DNA of 64,000 bases from JAAYJT01 sp037445555. GTDB taxonomy: Bacteria > Bacteroidota > Bacteroidia > Bacteroidales > JAAYJT01. The notes beneath the pieces are model-generated. The model was not told where the DNA came from. It did no database searches and saw nothing but the letters and a program-made list of their open reading frames with translations. Positions 54,850 to 63,209 of the stretch are shown here, one piece after another. Each line of letters opens with the position of its first letter. Positions within the stretch are counted from its first letter, which is position 1. Both the position numbers and the translations under genes were made by a program. The stretch is taken from assembly GCA_037445555.1 (NCBI GenBank), contig JBBIKG010000008.1, positions 1 through 64,000 on the forward strand, in the 5' to 3' direction.

Positions 54850-54870
54850 CGACCATATTCCAATGCAACC

Positions 54871-56211
54871 ATGAATATTATTATAGCCGGAGATGGCGAG
54901 GTAGGGTTTCATCTAGCCAAACTGCTTTCAGATGAACGGCACAATATCCGCATAGTAGATCCGCACGAGGAATTGCTCAAGATGGTTGAATCGCATACCG
55001 ATTTGTTGGCCATTACCGGTAATTCCACGTCCATTTCGGTGCTCGAAAACGCCAACATTCGCAAAGCCGATTTATTGATATCGGTAGTCCACGACGAACA
55101 CATCAACCTGGTCACCTGTGTACTAGGCAAGAAACTGGGGGCAAAGCGCACCATTGCCCGTATCAACAATGCGGAGTACCTGATTCCCGAAAACCAGGAG
55201 CTCCTCCGATCGCTGGGTATCGACGCCTTGGTCTGTCCTGAACGTATTGCGGCTGCAGAGATAATTCGACTGCTTCAGCAAACAGCAGCTACAGAGATAT
55301 TTGACTTTTCAGGCGGCCGGCTGATGCTTTTTCTCATCAAGCTCGATGAAAAAGCGCTGGTGCTAAACAAATCGCTCAACGAAATCGCAACCGAAAACCC
55401 AAGGCTGGAATTCAGGGCGGTGGCCATTCACCGCGCGGGCAAAACAATCATTCCGAGGGGGGAAGACAAGTTTATGATCAACGATCTTGCTTATGTGGTC
55501 ACCAAGCCGTCAGGAGTGTCGGAGTTGCTCAGACTGGGGGGCAAGGTGAAACACGAAATCCGAAACGTGATGATTATCGGAGGTGGACGTATAGGACGCG
55601 AATCTGCTCTTAGGCTCGAGAACCAATACAATGTTAAATTGGTTGAAATCGACAAGGATCGCTGCGTGGCCTTGTCGGACATTTTGCTGAACACACTTAT
55701 AATCAACGGAGATGCCCGCGACACCCATCTTCTTGAAGACGAAGGCATCCGGAGCATGGACGCATTCATTGCGGTTACGGATGATACCGAAACCAACCTT
55801 TTCTCGTGTTTGCTTGCACAAAGGCTTGGGGTGAAAAGGGTAATCCCCCTGATCGAAAATATTGACTACATCGATATTTCGCAGAGCATTGGCATTGAGT
55901 CTATTATCAATAAAAAACTCACCACCGCCAGCCACATAGCACAATATACCATGGATGCCGAGGTGTCAGCCATCAAGTACCTGAGCGGAATAGATGCCGA
56001 AGTGTTGGAGTTTGTGGCCCGGCCGAACTCTAAAATCACCAAAAATCAGATCAAGAAAGTGACCACGCCTCCCGGCTCGCTGATCGGAGGTGTTATCCGA
56101 GGCGAGGAAAGCATTATAGCCGTTGGAAGCACTCAGGTGATGGAAGGCGACAAAGTGGTTGTGTTTTCTATTCCCGAAAGTGTAAGCAAGGTGCTTGAGC
56201 TTTTCAAATAG
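54871..56211 (+). CDS. trkA: Trk potassium system NAD-binding subunit TrkA
   Basis: Cytoplasmic gating subunit of Trk potassium uptake. Seen: two copies of the RCK/TrkA-N Rossmann fold with GDGEVG near residue 7 and GGGRIG near 238, each followed by an 'IxxVxDD/HDE-x-N' segment, and two TrkA-C domains (about 140-220 and 370-446), for a total of 446 residues from the ATG at 54871. A single TrkA serves the two trkH genes that follow. It starts the operon with a good promoter; the first trkH begins 31 nt after its stop. Confidence 0.95.
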   Translation: MNIIIAGDGEVGFHLAKLLSDERHNIRIVDPHEELLKMVESHTDLLAITGNSTSISVLENANIRKADLLISVVHDEHINLVTCVLGKKLGAKRTIARINNAEYLIPENQELLRSLGIDALVCPERIAAAEIIRLLQQTAATEIFDFSGGRLMLFLIKLDEKALVLNKSLNEIATENPRLEFRAVAIHRAGKTIIPRGEDKFMINDLAYVVTKPSGVSELLRLGGKVKHEIRNVMIIGGGRIGRESALRLENQYNVKLVEIDKDRCVALSDILLNTLIINGDARDTHLLEDEGIRSMDAFIAVTDDTETNLFSCLLAQRLGVKRVIPLIENIDYIDISQSIGIESIINKKLTTASHIAQYTMDAEVSAIKYLSGIDAEVLEFVARPNSKITKNQIKKVTTPPGSLIGGVIRGEESIIAVGSTQVMEGDKVVVFSIPESVSKVLELFK

Positions 56212-56242
56212 CACACTGCTTCCCTAAACCCACACTGGTCTT

Positions 56243-57706
56243 ATGCCCGACTCTAGCAGGATACATATAGGTGTGATCATTAAATCGCAAGGTGTTTTCC
56301 TGATGATTGTAGGAGCTATGATGGCCACCAGTGCCTTTTTCTCCTTTTACTACAAGGAAAACGACGGATATGCCATATTGCTTTCGAGTGGCATTACCAT
56401 CCTGACCGGCCTTGTGCTCTACCTCGTCAACCGCAGGGTTGACATGAGCCTCATCAGCAAGAAGGATGGATTTGTGATTGTCTCATCCACCTGGGTTTTT
56501 ATGTCGCTTTTCGGCACCTTGCCTTTCCTGATCAGCGGCCAGATACCGGATTTCACCGACGCCTTTTTCGAAACGATGTCGGGGTTCACAACTACTGGTG
56601 CCACCATACTCACTGACATTGAAAGCATGACGCATGGCCTGCTTTTCTGGCGCAGCCTGACGCACTGGATCGGTGGGATGGGCATAATTGTTCTTTCGCT
56701 GGCCATAATGCCGGTGTTGGGTATCGGAGGGATGCAGCTTTTTGTTGCCGAGGTTCCGGGGCCAACCAAGGACAAGCTTCATCCGCGGATAGCTGATACC
56801 GCAAAAAGGTTATGGGGAATCTATGTCATTCTTACCGTGCTCGAAACCGGACTTCTGATGGCCGGCGGGATGAATCTGCACGAAGGCCTTTGCCATGCCT
56901 TCGGTACCATGGCCACCGGGGGGTTTTCGACGCGCAACGACAGTATTGCAGGATTTTCGCCCTACATTCAATATGTGATCATCGTATTCATGTTCCTGGC
57001 CGGAGTAAGTTTCGTGCTTCACTATTATGCCTTGCATCTTAAGTTCAATAAGGTTTTCCGGAATGAAGAATTCAGGGCATATACCATTTTGATCGTGCTT
57101 TCGGCAATAGCTCTGTCTGTTTCATTGCTGCTATTTCACGAGTTGGGTGTGGAAGAAACTTTCCGTGCATCGCTTTTCCAAACTGTTTCGATAGTCACCA
57201 CCACCGGATATATAACGTCGGATTATCTCTTCTGGCCCTCATTCACCTGGCTGCTCATCTTCCTGCTCATGTTTACCGGGGGATGCGCCGGGAGCACTGG
57301 AGGCAGTGTCAAAATTATTCGTCAACTGTTACTCCTAAAAAACAGCCGTCTTGAGCTGAAAAGGCTTATCCATCCCAAAGCCATAATTCCGGTACGCCTC
57401 GACGGAAAATCGATTTCGGAGCAGGTAATTAACAATGTTCTCGCGTTTTTCCTGATATATATGCTGGTTTTTATTTCCGGATCCCTGATCATGTCGATGC
57501 TCGGCCTCGACTTTGAAAGCTCGCTCGGGTCGGTGGCGGCATGCCTGGGCAATGTGGGCCCCGGAATTGGCCTGGTGGGACCGGTGCACAATTATTCATT
57601 TATTCCTGTTGCCGGAAAATGGGTTCTGGCATTTTTGATGCTGCTTGGAAGGCTTGAACTTTTCACGGTATTGATCCTCTTCTCCGCCTCATTCTGGCGA
57701 AAATAA
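56243..57706 (+). CDS. trkH: Trk potassium channel subunit TrkH (copy 1)
   Basis: Membrane potassium channel subunit, 487 residues, with the usual two-fold repeated M1-P-M2 layout. Seen: four selectivity-filter P-loops with the expected glycines, GFTTTGATIL (near 112), MATGGFSTRN (near 224), TTTGYITSD (near 318) and LGNVGPGIG (near 432), plus 'SLTHWIGGMGIIVL' and 'FLLMFTGGCAGSTGGSVKI' near 340. All four filter Gly are present, as in K+-selective members. Six nt separate it from a second trkH. The N-terminus (HIGVIIKSQGVFLMIV) is of the same kind as copy 2, which suggests tandem duplication. Confidence 0.95.
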   Translation: MPDSSRIHIGVIIKSQGVFLMIVGAMMATSAFFSFYYKENDGYAILLSSGITILTGLVLYLVNRRVDMSLISKKDGFVIVSSTWVFMSLFGTLPFLISGQIPDFTDAFFETMSGFTTTGATILTDIESMTHGLLFWRSLTHWIGGMGIIVLSLAIMPVLGIGGMQLFVAEVPGPTKDKLHPRIADTAKRLWGIYVILTVLETGLLMAGGMNLHEGLCHAFGTMATGGFSTRNDSIAGFSPYIQYVIIVFMFLAGVSFVLHYYALHLKFNKVFRNEEFRAYTILIVLSAIALSVSLLLFHELGVEETFRASLFQTVSIVTTTGYITSDYLFWPSFTWLLIFLLMFTGGCAGSTGGSVKIIRQLLLLKNSRLELKRLIHPKAIIPVRLDGKSISEQVINNVLAFFLIYMLVFISGSLIMSMLGLDFESSLGSVAACLGNVGPGIGLVGPVHNYSFIPVAGKWVLAFLMLLGRLELFTVLILFSASFWRK

Positions 57707-57712
57707 CATGTC

Positions 57713-59167
57713 ATGACGGCTATTCATTTTCGGGTAATTATAAAGAGTATCAGTCTTTTCCTGATAGTTATCGCGGGATTTATGCTGGCGTGTATCCCTG
57801 TTTCGATGCTGTACGGAGCTTTGGCGGTTAATGCCCTGGTCAAATCATTTGCAATCACCATATCGTTTGGACTATTGGGATGGTTCGTTGCCGGACCTTT
57901 TGAAAAAGAAAATCTCGGACGTCGCGAGTCATTCATCATCGTAACCCTTACCTGGGTGATTATTGCGGTGTTCGGATCCCTACCCTATCTGTTTAGCGGA
58001 TCAATCCATACGTTCACCGATGCTTTTTTTGAGACCATGTCAGGCTTCACAACTACGGGGGCTTCGATACTTACGGACATCGAAGCCGTTCCACGCAGCA
58101 TTCTGTTTTGGCGAAGCCTTACCCACTGGATCGGAGGCATGGGCATCGTTGTTTTTTCAATCGCCTTCCTGCCGTTTTTCGGTATTGGGGGCATGCAGCT
58201 CTTTGCTGCCGAGGTTCCGGGGCCTACCAAGGACAAGATTCATCCGCGTATCACACAAACAGCCAAACGCTTGTGGCTGATTTATTTTACCCTGACCGTG
58301 GCGCAGATCATATTTCTGTTGTTCGGACACATGAATTTGTTCGAAGCCACCTGCCATTCGTTCGCTACTGTATCAAGCGGCGGATTTTCAACACGAAATC
58401 TGAGCATTGGAGCTTTTTCGCCCTATGTTCAATACATCACGGTGTTTTTTATGATAATGGCCGGGGTCAATTTCACCATGCATTACCTTGTTCAGCATGG
58501 GCGATTCAGGGAAGTATTTCATAATGAAGAACTTAGACTCTATCTTGGCGTAATAGCTGTAGCGGTTGCAGTGCTGACCTTCGCATTGTACAGGCTCGAC
58601 TACGCCTCGCTCGAAAAAACCTTCCGCCACGTGCTTTTTCAGGTTGTTAGTATTGTGACCTGTACAGGTTTCGGCACAGCCGACTACATGCGCTGGCCAT
58701 CGTTTGCCTGGTTCATGATTTTTTTGTTGATGTTTGCCGGAGGATGTGCCGGAAGCACTAGCGGAGGAATAAAAATGATACGGCATGTCTTACTTTTCAA
58801 GAATGCCTACCTGGAGTTTCGTTCTATTATTCACCCCTCGGCTTACGTTCCCCTGCGTTATAATCAAAAACCGGTAAGTAATAATATCCGCATCAATGTA
58901 CTAGCCATTTTCTTTCTTTACCTGGCCACATTTGCATTAGGTTCACTGCTGATGGGCGCCGCGGGTCTCGATAAAATTAGCGCAATGGGCTCTGTCGCCT
59001 CATGCATGGGCGGCATTGGCCCCGGGTTGGGATCAACCGGTCCGTCACTCAACTATGCCGAGGTCAGCGTCGCAGGAAAATGGATTTTGTCAGCCCTGAT
59101 GCTTATTGGGCGACTGGAGCTCTTGACTGTCTATGTGTTATTTATGAAAAAATTTTGGAAGAATTAA
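57713..59167 (+). CDS. trkH: Trk potassium channel subunit TrkH (copy 2)
   Basis: Second TrkH of 484 residues, clearly paralogous to copy 1. Seen: P-loops GFTTTGASIL, SSGGFSTRN, TCTGFGTAD and MGGIGPGLG with all four glycines, and 'SLTHWIGGMGIVVFSIAFLP' and 'FLLMFAGGCAGSTSGGIKM'. Differences from copy 1 cluster in membrane segments and in the third P-loop (TTTGYIT against TCTGFGT), so the two could differ in affinity or ion choice. It would use the same TrkA. The two genes were probably kept for different conditions; this is inference. Confidence 0.95.
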   Translation: MTAIHFRVIIKSISLFLIVIAGFMLACIPVSMLYGALAVNALVKSFAITISFGLLGWFVAGPFEKENLGRRESFIIVTLTWVIIAVFGSLPYLFSGSIHTFTDAFFETMSGFTTTGASILTDIEAVPRSILFWRSLTHWIGGMGIVVFSIAFLPFFGIGGMQLFAAEVPGPTKDKIHPRITQTAKRLWLIYFTLTVAQIIFLLFGHMNLFEATCHSFATVSSGGFSTRNLSIGAFSPYVQYITVFFMIMAGVNFTMHYLVQHGRFREVFHNEELRLYLGVIAVAVAVLTFALYRLDYASLEKTFRHVLFQVVSIVTCTGFGTADYMRWPSFAWFMIFLLMFAGGCAGSTSGGIKMIRHVLLFKNAYLEFRSIIHPSAYVPLRYNQKPVSNNIRINVLAIFFLYLATFALGSLLMGAAGLDKISAMGSVASCMGGIGPGLGSTGPSLNYAEVSVAGKWILSALMLIGRLELLTVYVLFMKKFWKN

Positions 59168-59232
59168 AATCCGACAGGCCTGCAGCTTACACACGGACAT
59201 TTGTTGACACGGGCGCACTGCAACAATAGCAC

Positions 59233-59240
59233 TACCTTTG
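59233..59240 (+). promoter_or_regulatory. Bacteroidota -7 element for the MATE gene
   Basis: TACCTTTG, an exact TAnnTTTG match. Transcription would begin about 7-10 nt further on, which places the TTG codons at 59201 upstream of the transcript and favours the TTG at 59264 as the start. No -33 TTG at normal distance. Confidence 0.45.
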
Positions 59241-59263
59241 CTCCCGCCCTAAAACTTTCATTA

Positions 59264-60595
59264 TTGAAAAATCTCCCCACTAACAAGCAAATCTGGAAGA
59301 TTGCCAATCCGATCATTTTGAGCCTGCTGGCGCAAAATGTAGTGAACGTGGTGGATACCGCTTTCCTAGGCCGGGTGGGTGAAGTAGAGCTGGGAGCGGC
59401 TGCCATCGCTATCATCTTTTATGTGGTGCTCTATATGTTGGGGTTTGGATTCAGCATTGGTGCCCAGATATTAATGGCGCGCCGTCACGGTGAGGGAAAC
59501 ACAAAAGAAGTGGGGCGCATCATGGATCACAGCCTGTATTTCATGTTTGGTATGGGCGTGGTATTGTTTATCATTATCCGGTGGTTCAGCCCCGAGATGC
59601 TCAGGCCTTTTATAGCCTCTGATGAGATTTTTCATGCTTCGGTGAGCTATCTTCAGAACAGAATTTATGGTGTATTCTTCGCATTTTTCAATGTAATGTC
59701 CAGGGCTTTCTTTGTATCCATCACCCGGACAAGGATTTTAACGTGGAGTGCCGCCCTCATGGCCATTGTAAATGTATTGCTTGATTATGCCATGATTTTC
59801 GGACACTGGGGTTTTCCACAGATGGGCATTGCAGGCGCCGCACTCGCTTCAGCCATCGCTGAAGGCGCCTCGGCTGCGGTGTTTCTCATTGGCATCCTAA
59901 AGCTCAGCGACCGCAGCAGGTTCAAGGTATTCAGATTTCCCTGTCCCCAGTGGGCTGTAATAAGAAAGACGCTCGAAGTTTCAGTTTTTGTGATGATACA
60001 GCACTTTATCTCCCTAAGCGCCTGGTTTCTGTTCTTTATCATCATCGAAAAAATGGGCGAGAGATCACTGGCTATCTCCAATATCATCCGAAGCATTTAC
60101 ATGGTGTTGATGATTCCGGTATGGGCTTTCAGCTCTACCACCAATACATTGGTTAGCAACACCATAGGCGCAGGGCATAAAGAACATGTAATGCCGATTA
60201 TCCGGAAAATCACTTTACTAAGCCTCGCCTCAGTGGCCGTCCTGATGATTCCTCTGATCTTTATTCCCGGCCACCTCATACGGGTGTACACGTCCGATGT
60301 ATCGCTTGTTGCAGCCGCAACACCCTCGTTGTATATGATCTTTCTGGCTACCCTGATTTTCGCCTCTGCACAAAATATGTTCAGCGGCGTTTCGGGAACA
60401 GGAAACACACGTGACGCGCTACTGATCGAAACCTTTACCCTGATGATCTACCTTTTTTTTGCCTGGCTTATCGGTATATACTGGAAACAACCCATTACCC
60501 TCGTTTGGCTTTGCGAACATATCTATTTCGTGCTGTTAGGGTTATTTTCATGGCTTTATCTGAAATCAGGCCGCTGGCAGCACAAAACTATCTGA
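59264..60595 (+). CDS. MATE-family efflux transporter
   Basis: Membrane antiporter of 12 segments (NorM/DinF-like) exporting cationic compounds or lipid-linked substrates. Seen: an N-terminal 'IANPIILSLLAQNVVNVVDTAFLGRVGEVELGAAAI', typical MATE start with the VDTAFLGR motif, and a symmetric second half with 'SISNIIRSIYM' and 'NTLVSNTIGAGHKEHV'. No in-frame ATG lies near the N-terminus; the start is set at TTG 59264 (MKNLPTNK, 443 residues) because of the promoter element at 59233-59240. The family is broad and the substrate unknown; the next genes make surface glycans, so glycan-linked export is a possibility. Confidence 0.88.
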   Translation: MKNLPTNKQIWKIANPIILSLLAQNVVNVVDTAFLGRVGEVELGAAAIAIIFYVVLYMLGFGFSIGAQILMARRHGEGNTKEVGRIMDHSLYFMFGMGVVLFIIIRWFSPEMLRPFIASDEIFHASVSYLQNRIYGVFFAFFNVMSRAFFVSITRTRILTWSAALMAIVNVLLDYAMIFGHWGFPQMGIAGAALASAIAEGASAAVFLIGILKLSDRSRFKVFRFPCPQWAVIRKTLEVSVFVMIQHFISLSAWFLFFIIIEKMGERSLAISNIIRSIYMVLMIPVWAFSSTTNTLVSNTIGAGHKEHVMPIIRKITLLSLASVAVLMIPLIFIPGHLIRVYTSDVSLVAAATPSLYMIFLATLIFASAQNMFSGVSGTGNTRDALLIETFTLMIYLFFAWLIGIYWKQPITLVWLCEHIYFVLLGLFSWLYLKSGRWQHKTI

Positions 60596-60609
60596 GAGGT
60601 TTTTAGTTT

Positions 60610-60617
60610 TATATTTG
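60610..60617 (+). promoter_or_regulatory. Bacteroidota -7 element for the O-antigen ligase-like gene
   Basis: TATATTTG, an exact TAnnTTTG match 84 nt before the ATG at 60701, without a clear -33 box. Confidence 0.4.
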
Positions 60618-60700
60618 CTTTCGGCAACCTGGGGCCTTTGTTTATAGCACTATGATTGCCCTCGAGTCAGATTTTAATAATTAATGTACCGAAGGCTGAT

Positions 60701-62416
60701 ATGACTGACCGCATCACCCTTGACCTTCGCAACGTAATACTGGGAGCAATGGCATTGCTCATGGCCTCGCTGACCTATTCGGTTTATGCTATGAGTGTAT
60801 CACAGTTTTTACTTGCCGGGGCATGGATACTCGATGGAACCGAACTTCCGGCCTTTAAGGGGATAAAGTCCGGCACAAAAACAGGAAAAGTGTGGAGTTG
60901 GCTCACAGGCCTGCTTTTTTCGGCTGGGAAAAACCTGATCCAGAAATTCCGTGACTTTTTCACCAACCGGGTGGCGCTCATCTTTGCTTCGGTTTTTTTT
61001 ATGCATGTAGCCGGAGTGTTATACTCTTCCGATATTGCCTACGCACTTAAAGACCTGCGCACAAAAATCCCCCTGTTCATTATTCCACTGTTTTTATCCA
61101 CCATCCGGCCTGTGGAGAAAAACGAATACCGCTTTTTATTGCAATTCTATGTGTTAGCCGTAGTGGTCAATTCATGGATAAGTACCTGGGTTCTCGTTAC
61201 GCAGCAACCTGCGGACACCCGCAATATAGCACTCTATGTTTCACACATTCGTTTCGGCCTTAATATAGTGCTTGCCCTGAGCATATTGGCCTTTATGGCT
61301 TATGAAAGAGATTTCCTGCCGGCAGCGGCAAGGATAGCGGCAGGTATATTAGCCTTTTGGCTCTTTTTGTTTCTATTTCTGCTTCAATCCTTTTCGGGAT
61401 TTTTGGCGCTGGCTGCAGTGGTCATGGGGCTCGGTTTGATTTGGCTCTCCCGATCGAGTAATCTTAAAAATAAAGTGGCAGGTATTGTATTTTTCCTTTT
61501 ACTTGCTTTCGTCGGCAGCTGGCAATTGCGAACAGTGATACGATCTTATACGGTGGCAGCACCTGTTAATTTTCAAAACCTCCCGACGCATACCATGCTT
61601 GGAAATCCATACACACATGATACTATAAGTTTGGGGATTGAACACGGAAGGTACGTATGCCTTTTTTTGCAGTGGGAAGAGATGCGCCGAGCCTGGAACG
61701 AACGCAGCACAATGGACTTTGATGGCAGCGACACCAAGGGCAACGAGCTTAAATACACACTTCTCAGGTATCTTAACTCGAAAAACCTGACCAAGGATGC
61801 GGCAGGCATCTCGTTTCTTAGCGAGCGGGATATCCGCTACATCGAGCAAGGAGTGGCTGATTTTAAGCTGACCGGGAAACTTAACATCCGTTCAAAACTC
61901 GGACATGTGATTCAGGGATACCTAACGCTCGCTAGGCGGCAAGATCCCAACGCCAATACACTGCTCCAACGACTGGAATACTGGAAAACCTCCCTGTGGA
62001 TCATAGGTCATCATCCGCTGGCGGGTGTAGGTACCGGTGACATGAATCTTGCATTTTCTGATGCCTATGATAAGCTTAACAGCAAGCTGCGCCCCGAGAT
62101 GCGATGGCGGTCGCACAATCAGTTTCTTTCCATTACTGTAGGGTTCGGCATCCTCGGGTTGGCGTGGTTCGTCTTTGCCTTCCTATACCCGGTAGTTCGG
62201 TTGAAGGGATACCGGAATTATCTGTTCATGGCCTCTTTCCTGATCTCAATATCGTCCATGCTGGTCGAAGATACCATTGAAACACAGGCCGGCGTGACTT
62301 TTTTCGTCGTCTTTTATTGTCTGTTCCTCTTCCATCCCCTAAAGAGCTCCACACTGGGTGAAAAAATCACAGGGCGCCCATCGGAGCAAAATAAATCACT
62401 AATGACCAACACATAA
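60701..62416 (+). CDS. O-antigen ligase/polymerase (Wzy_C-type) family membrane protein
   Basis: Predicted to ligate or polymerise surface polysaccharide at the periplasmic face. Seen: about ten membrane segments and a large periplasmic loop (about 295-440, from NLPTHTMLGNPY), followed by the family segment 'HHPLAGVGTGDMNLAF' near 445 and 'RSHNQFLSITVGFGILGLAWF' near 475, where the H-N-Q-F-L motif is diagnostic of the Wzy_C/WaaL superfamily. The start is the ATG at 60701 (571 residues); an upstream TTG in the same frame would add 15 residues with no signal. Followed after 22 nt by a GT2 gene, then a GT9 gene. Confidence 0.85.
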   Translation: MTDRITLDLRNVILGAMALLMASLTYSVYAMSVSQFLLAGAWILDGTELPAFKGIKSGTKTGKVWSWLTGLLFSAGKNLIQKFRDFFTNRVALIFASVFFMHVAGVLYSSDIAYALKDLRTKIPLFIIPLFLSTIRPVEKNEYRFLLQFYVLAVVVNSWISTWVLVTQQPADTRNIALYVSHIRFGLNIVLALSILAFMAYERDFLPAAARIAAGILAFWLFLFLFLLQSFSGFLALAAVVMGLGLIWLSRSSNLKNKVAGIVFFLLLAFVGSWQLRTVIRSYTVAAPVNFQNLPTHTMLGNPYTHDTISLGIEHGRYVCLFLQWEEMRRAWNERSTMDFDGSDTKGNELKYTLLRYLNSKNLTKDAAGISFLSERDIRYIEQGVADFKLTGKLNIRSKLGHVIQGYLTLARRQDPNANTLLQRLEYWKTSLWIIGHHPLAGVGTGDMNLAFSDAYDKLNSKLRPEMRWRSHNQFLSITVGFGILGLAWFVFAFLYPVVRLKGYRNYLFMASFLISISSMLVEDTIETQAGVTFFVVFYCLFLFHPLKSSTLGEKITGRPSEQNKSLMTNT

Positions 62417-62438
62417 CCCTGCCTTAATCCTCCCCTCT

Positions 62439-63209
62439 ATGATACCTCTTTCCGTAGTCATCATCACATTTAACGAAGAAGCAAACATCGCCAGGTGCCT
62501 GGAATCCGTCAAAGGTGTAGCCGATGAAGTGGTGGTGGTCGACTCATTGTCAAAAGACCGGACCAGGGCGATTTGTGAATCGTATGGTGTCCGTTTCATC
62601 GAGCAACCCTGGCGGGGGTACATCGCACAAAAAAATTATGCCGCGGCTCAAGCCGCTCATGATCTTGTTTTGTCGCTTGATGCTGATGAAGCACTTTCGG
62701 AGAAACTAAAATTGTCTGTGATGCAGATGAAGGAGACACCCGAAGCCGATGGCTATACGATGAACCGCCTGACAAACTACTGCGGCCGGTGGATCAGGCA
62801 CTGTGGCTGGTATCCCGACAGAAAGCTGAGGCTCTTTGACAGGAGAAAAGGCCAATGGGACGGTCAGTATATTCATGAATCGGTGCTGATGGAACCCACA
62901 TCTTTCGTCAGGCACCTTTCCGGCGACTTATTACATTTTTCATACTACAGCATTGAGCAACACATAAAACAGGTAAATGATTTCACACAACTCAATGCAC
63001 AACGTTTGGCACAAAACGACAGAAAGCCATCCTTACTCAAAATCATTGGGTCAGCCTGGTTCCGTTTTTTCAGGGATTATTTCCTGAGGGGTGGGTTCAG
63101 GGATGGGTATTACGGGTTTGTGATCTGCCGGATTTCAGCGCATGCTTCTTTCTTGAAATACGCAAAAACCAGACAGCTTTGGGAACAAAAAAAACACCGG
63201 GATTCCTGA
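62439..63209 (+). CDS. WaaE/KdtX-like family 2 glycosyltransferase
   Basis: Cytoplasmic glycosyltransferase of 256 residues, probably adding a sugar to lipopolysaccharide core. Seen: an N-terminal GT-A start 'LSVVIITFNEEANIARCLESV' with 'VVVDSLSKDRT', metal-binding DAD in 'LSLDADEAL' near 86, and a C-terminal region 'HFSYYSIEQHIKQVNDFTQLNAQRL' that is typical of the WaaE/KdtX-like (Kdo- or heptose-modifying) subgroup. It follows the O-antigen ligase by 22 nt and overlaps the start of the GT9 gene, so the three form an operon. Confidence 0.88.
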   Translation: MIPLSVVIITFNEEANIARCLESVKGVADEVVVVDSLSKDRTRAICESYGVRFIEQPWRGYIAQKNYAAAQAAHDLVLSLDADEALSEKLKLSVMQMKETPEADGYTMNRLTNYCGRWIRHCGWYPDRKLRLFDRRKGQWDGQYIHESVLMEPTSFVRHLSGDLLHFSYYSIEQHIKQVNDFTQLNAQRLAQNDRKPSLLKIIGSAWFRFFRDYFLRGGFRDGYYGFVICRISAHASFLKYAKTRQLWEQKKHRDS

